Source: an uncultured Rothia sp.
GTDB lineage: Bacteria > Actinomycetota > Actinomycetes > Actinomycetales > Micrococcaceae
Direction: 5' to 3'
Assembly: GCA_946222285.1 (NCBI GenBank)
Contig: CAMIIP010000002.1
Span: 124,001-188,000 of the forward strand
Length of the DNA stretch: 64,000 nucleotides
Shown: positions 63,458-64,000 of the stretch, one piece after another
Layout of the letters: every line of letters starts with the position of its first letter
Numbering within the stretch: position 1 is the first letter of the stretch
The notes under the pieces: model-generated
Seen by the model: the letters and a program-made list of their open reading frames with translations, nothing else
Databases searched by the model: none
Told to the model about the DNA's origin: nothing
Position numbers and translations under genes: made by a program

Positions 63458-64000
63458 TTTAGCTAAAGAACTAGTTATTCCTGAGGGAATTGTCAGCACT
63501 GCTTGGCCTATGATTGCCCGGCAGCTTAAGCGGATGAGGTACCCTCTAGACCGCTGGCAAATAGGTATCGGCACGCTGATCTTCTCTAAGCGAGAGAACG
63601 GGCTCTACTCGTGCGGTATCGGCGGAGCCGTTATCTCTATACCTCGCCAGGTCGGCAAAACTCATATGATGGCAGGAACCATGTTCGCCCTCTGCATTGC
63701 CCAGCCAGGAACAACAATTCTTTGGACTGCTCATCGTGCCCGAACCCATAACGAAACATTTGGGTCAATGCAGGGTGTGGCAAACCGAACCGAAATTAAG
63801 CCGTTCGTGGCTCATATTCGAAAGGCTGCGGGGCAGGAAGCAATCATCTTCGCTAATGGGTCACGTATTCTTTTCGGCGCTCGCGAGAACGGGTTTGGAC
63901 GAGGCTTCGCTGAGGTTGATGTCATTGTCTTGGACGAGGCGCAGATTCTTACAGAGAAAGCCATGGACGATATGGTGCCCGCAACTAACGCCGCTCCAAA
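63414..64000 (+). CDS. Terminase large subunit, 5' part
   Basis: The motor and nuclease that packages phage DNA. The frame is open from the ATG at 63414 to the end of the window (195 residues). The ATPase Walker A is PRQVGKT at residues 77-83, and the Walker B is VIVLDEAQ with D174-E175. The C-terminal nuclease domain lies outside the window. Its presence, with HNH and small terminase, confirms a tailed-phage genome running rightwards. Confidence 0.92.
   Translation, partial: MAPSKMHPSERKISSLAKELVIPEGIVSTAWPMIARQLKRMRYPLDRWQIGIGTLIFSKRENGLYSCGIGGAVISIPRQVGKTHMMAGTMFALCIAQPGTTILWTAHRARTHNETFGSMQGVANRTEIKPFVAHIRKAAGQEAIIFANGSRILFGARENGFGRGFAEVDVIVLDEAQILTEKAMDDMVPATNAAP

Noticed and set aside
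1..64000. CRISPR arrays, insertion sequences, rRNA genes
   Set aside because: No regularly spaced repeats, transposase genes with inverted repeats, or rRNA sequence were seen in the window.

Overview
The window is about 46.9 kb of ordinary actinobacterial chromosome followed by about 17 kb of an integrated prophage that runs off the right edge. Family markers are mycothiol-type formaldehyde dehydrogenase, NucS instead of MutSL, DUF3039 and DUF2017 proteins, a long ATP synthase delta subunit, a short epsilon subunit and MQO. Together with gene order (prfA-prmC-tsaC-wecA-like-atp; clpS-DUF2017-murI-MBL-rph-rdgB) and moderate GC, they suggest a Micrococcaceae member, most likely Rothia or a close relative. 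The genus is an inference.

Chromosome, left to right: the 3' end of prfA, prmC and tsaC (1-2679); a surface-polysaccharide block with an SDR enzyme, a double GT2 glycosyltransferase, a membrane nucleotide-sugar dehydratase and a WecA-like sugar-phosphate transferase (2782-8875); the complete F1Fo ATP synthase operon with two small assembly-type membrane proteins (8872-16742); nucS and a divergent zinc-ribbon gene; an AI-2E-type permease; a YbbN-like Trx/TPR protein; an ABC exporter pair; DUF3039 and a DEAD/DEAH helicase; pncA-pncB (salvage of NAD precursors); clpS to rdgB and an APH-like kinase; a degenerate ADP-ribosylglycohydrolase-like protein; sbcD-sbcC and an MFS permease; an MBL hydrolase with mycothiol-dependent formaldehyde dehydrogenase; an alpha/beta hydrolase; a YihY/BrkB protein; mqo; and an oligopeptide-type binding lipoprotein.

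At 46888-46907 lies the 3' end of a tRNA-Leu on the minus strand, still followed by its terminator but cut inside the T-arm. This looks like a prophage attachment site. To its right is an accessory (lysogenic conversion) arc, 47146-53374: a HipA-like kinase/DUF3037 pair, an XRE regulator, a two-gene cytoplasmic-plus-membrane pair that resembles phage RexA/RexB in layout, a stand-alone RES-toxin N-terminal domain, and a frameshifted lipoprotein. The immunity switch follows: XRE repressor plus ImmA/IrrE peptidase facing a Cro-like gene, which is flanked by two copies of one 18-bp operator in opposite orientation. The early operon (54.5-62.4 kb) has many short, overlapping genes, a BRO/ANT antirepressor, a Tat-signal protein, an HNH protein and a VRR-NUC nuclease. 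The window ends in the packaging module: HNH, small terminase and the start of large terminase. No integrase is visible.

Four prophage genes carry small lesions (three single-base deletions and one in-frame TGA). I saw none in the chromosomal part. This indicates either prophage decay, recoding, or sequence error. The most interesting unexplained items are the Rex-like pair, the HipA/DUF3037 pair, the RES-domain fragment and the twin operators.
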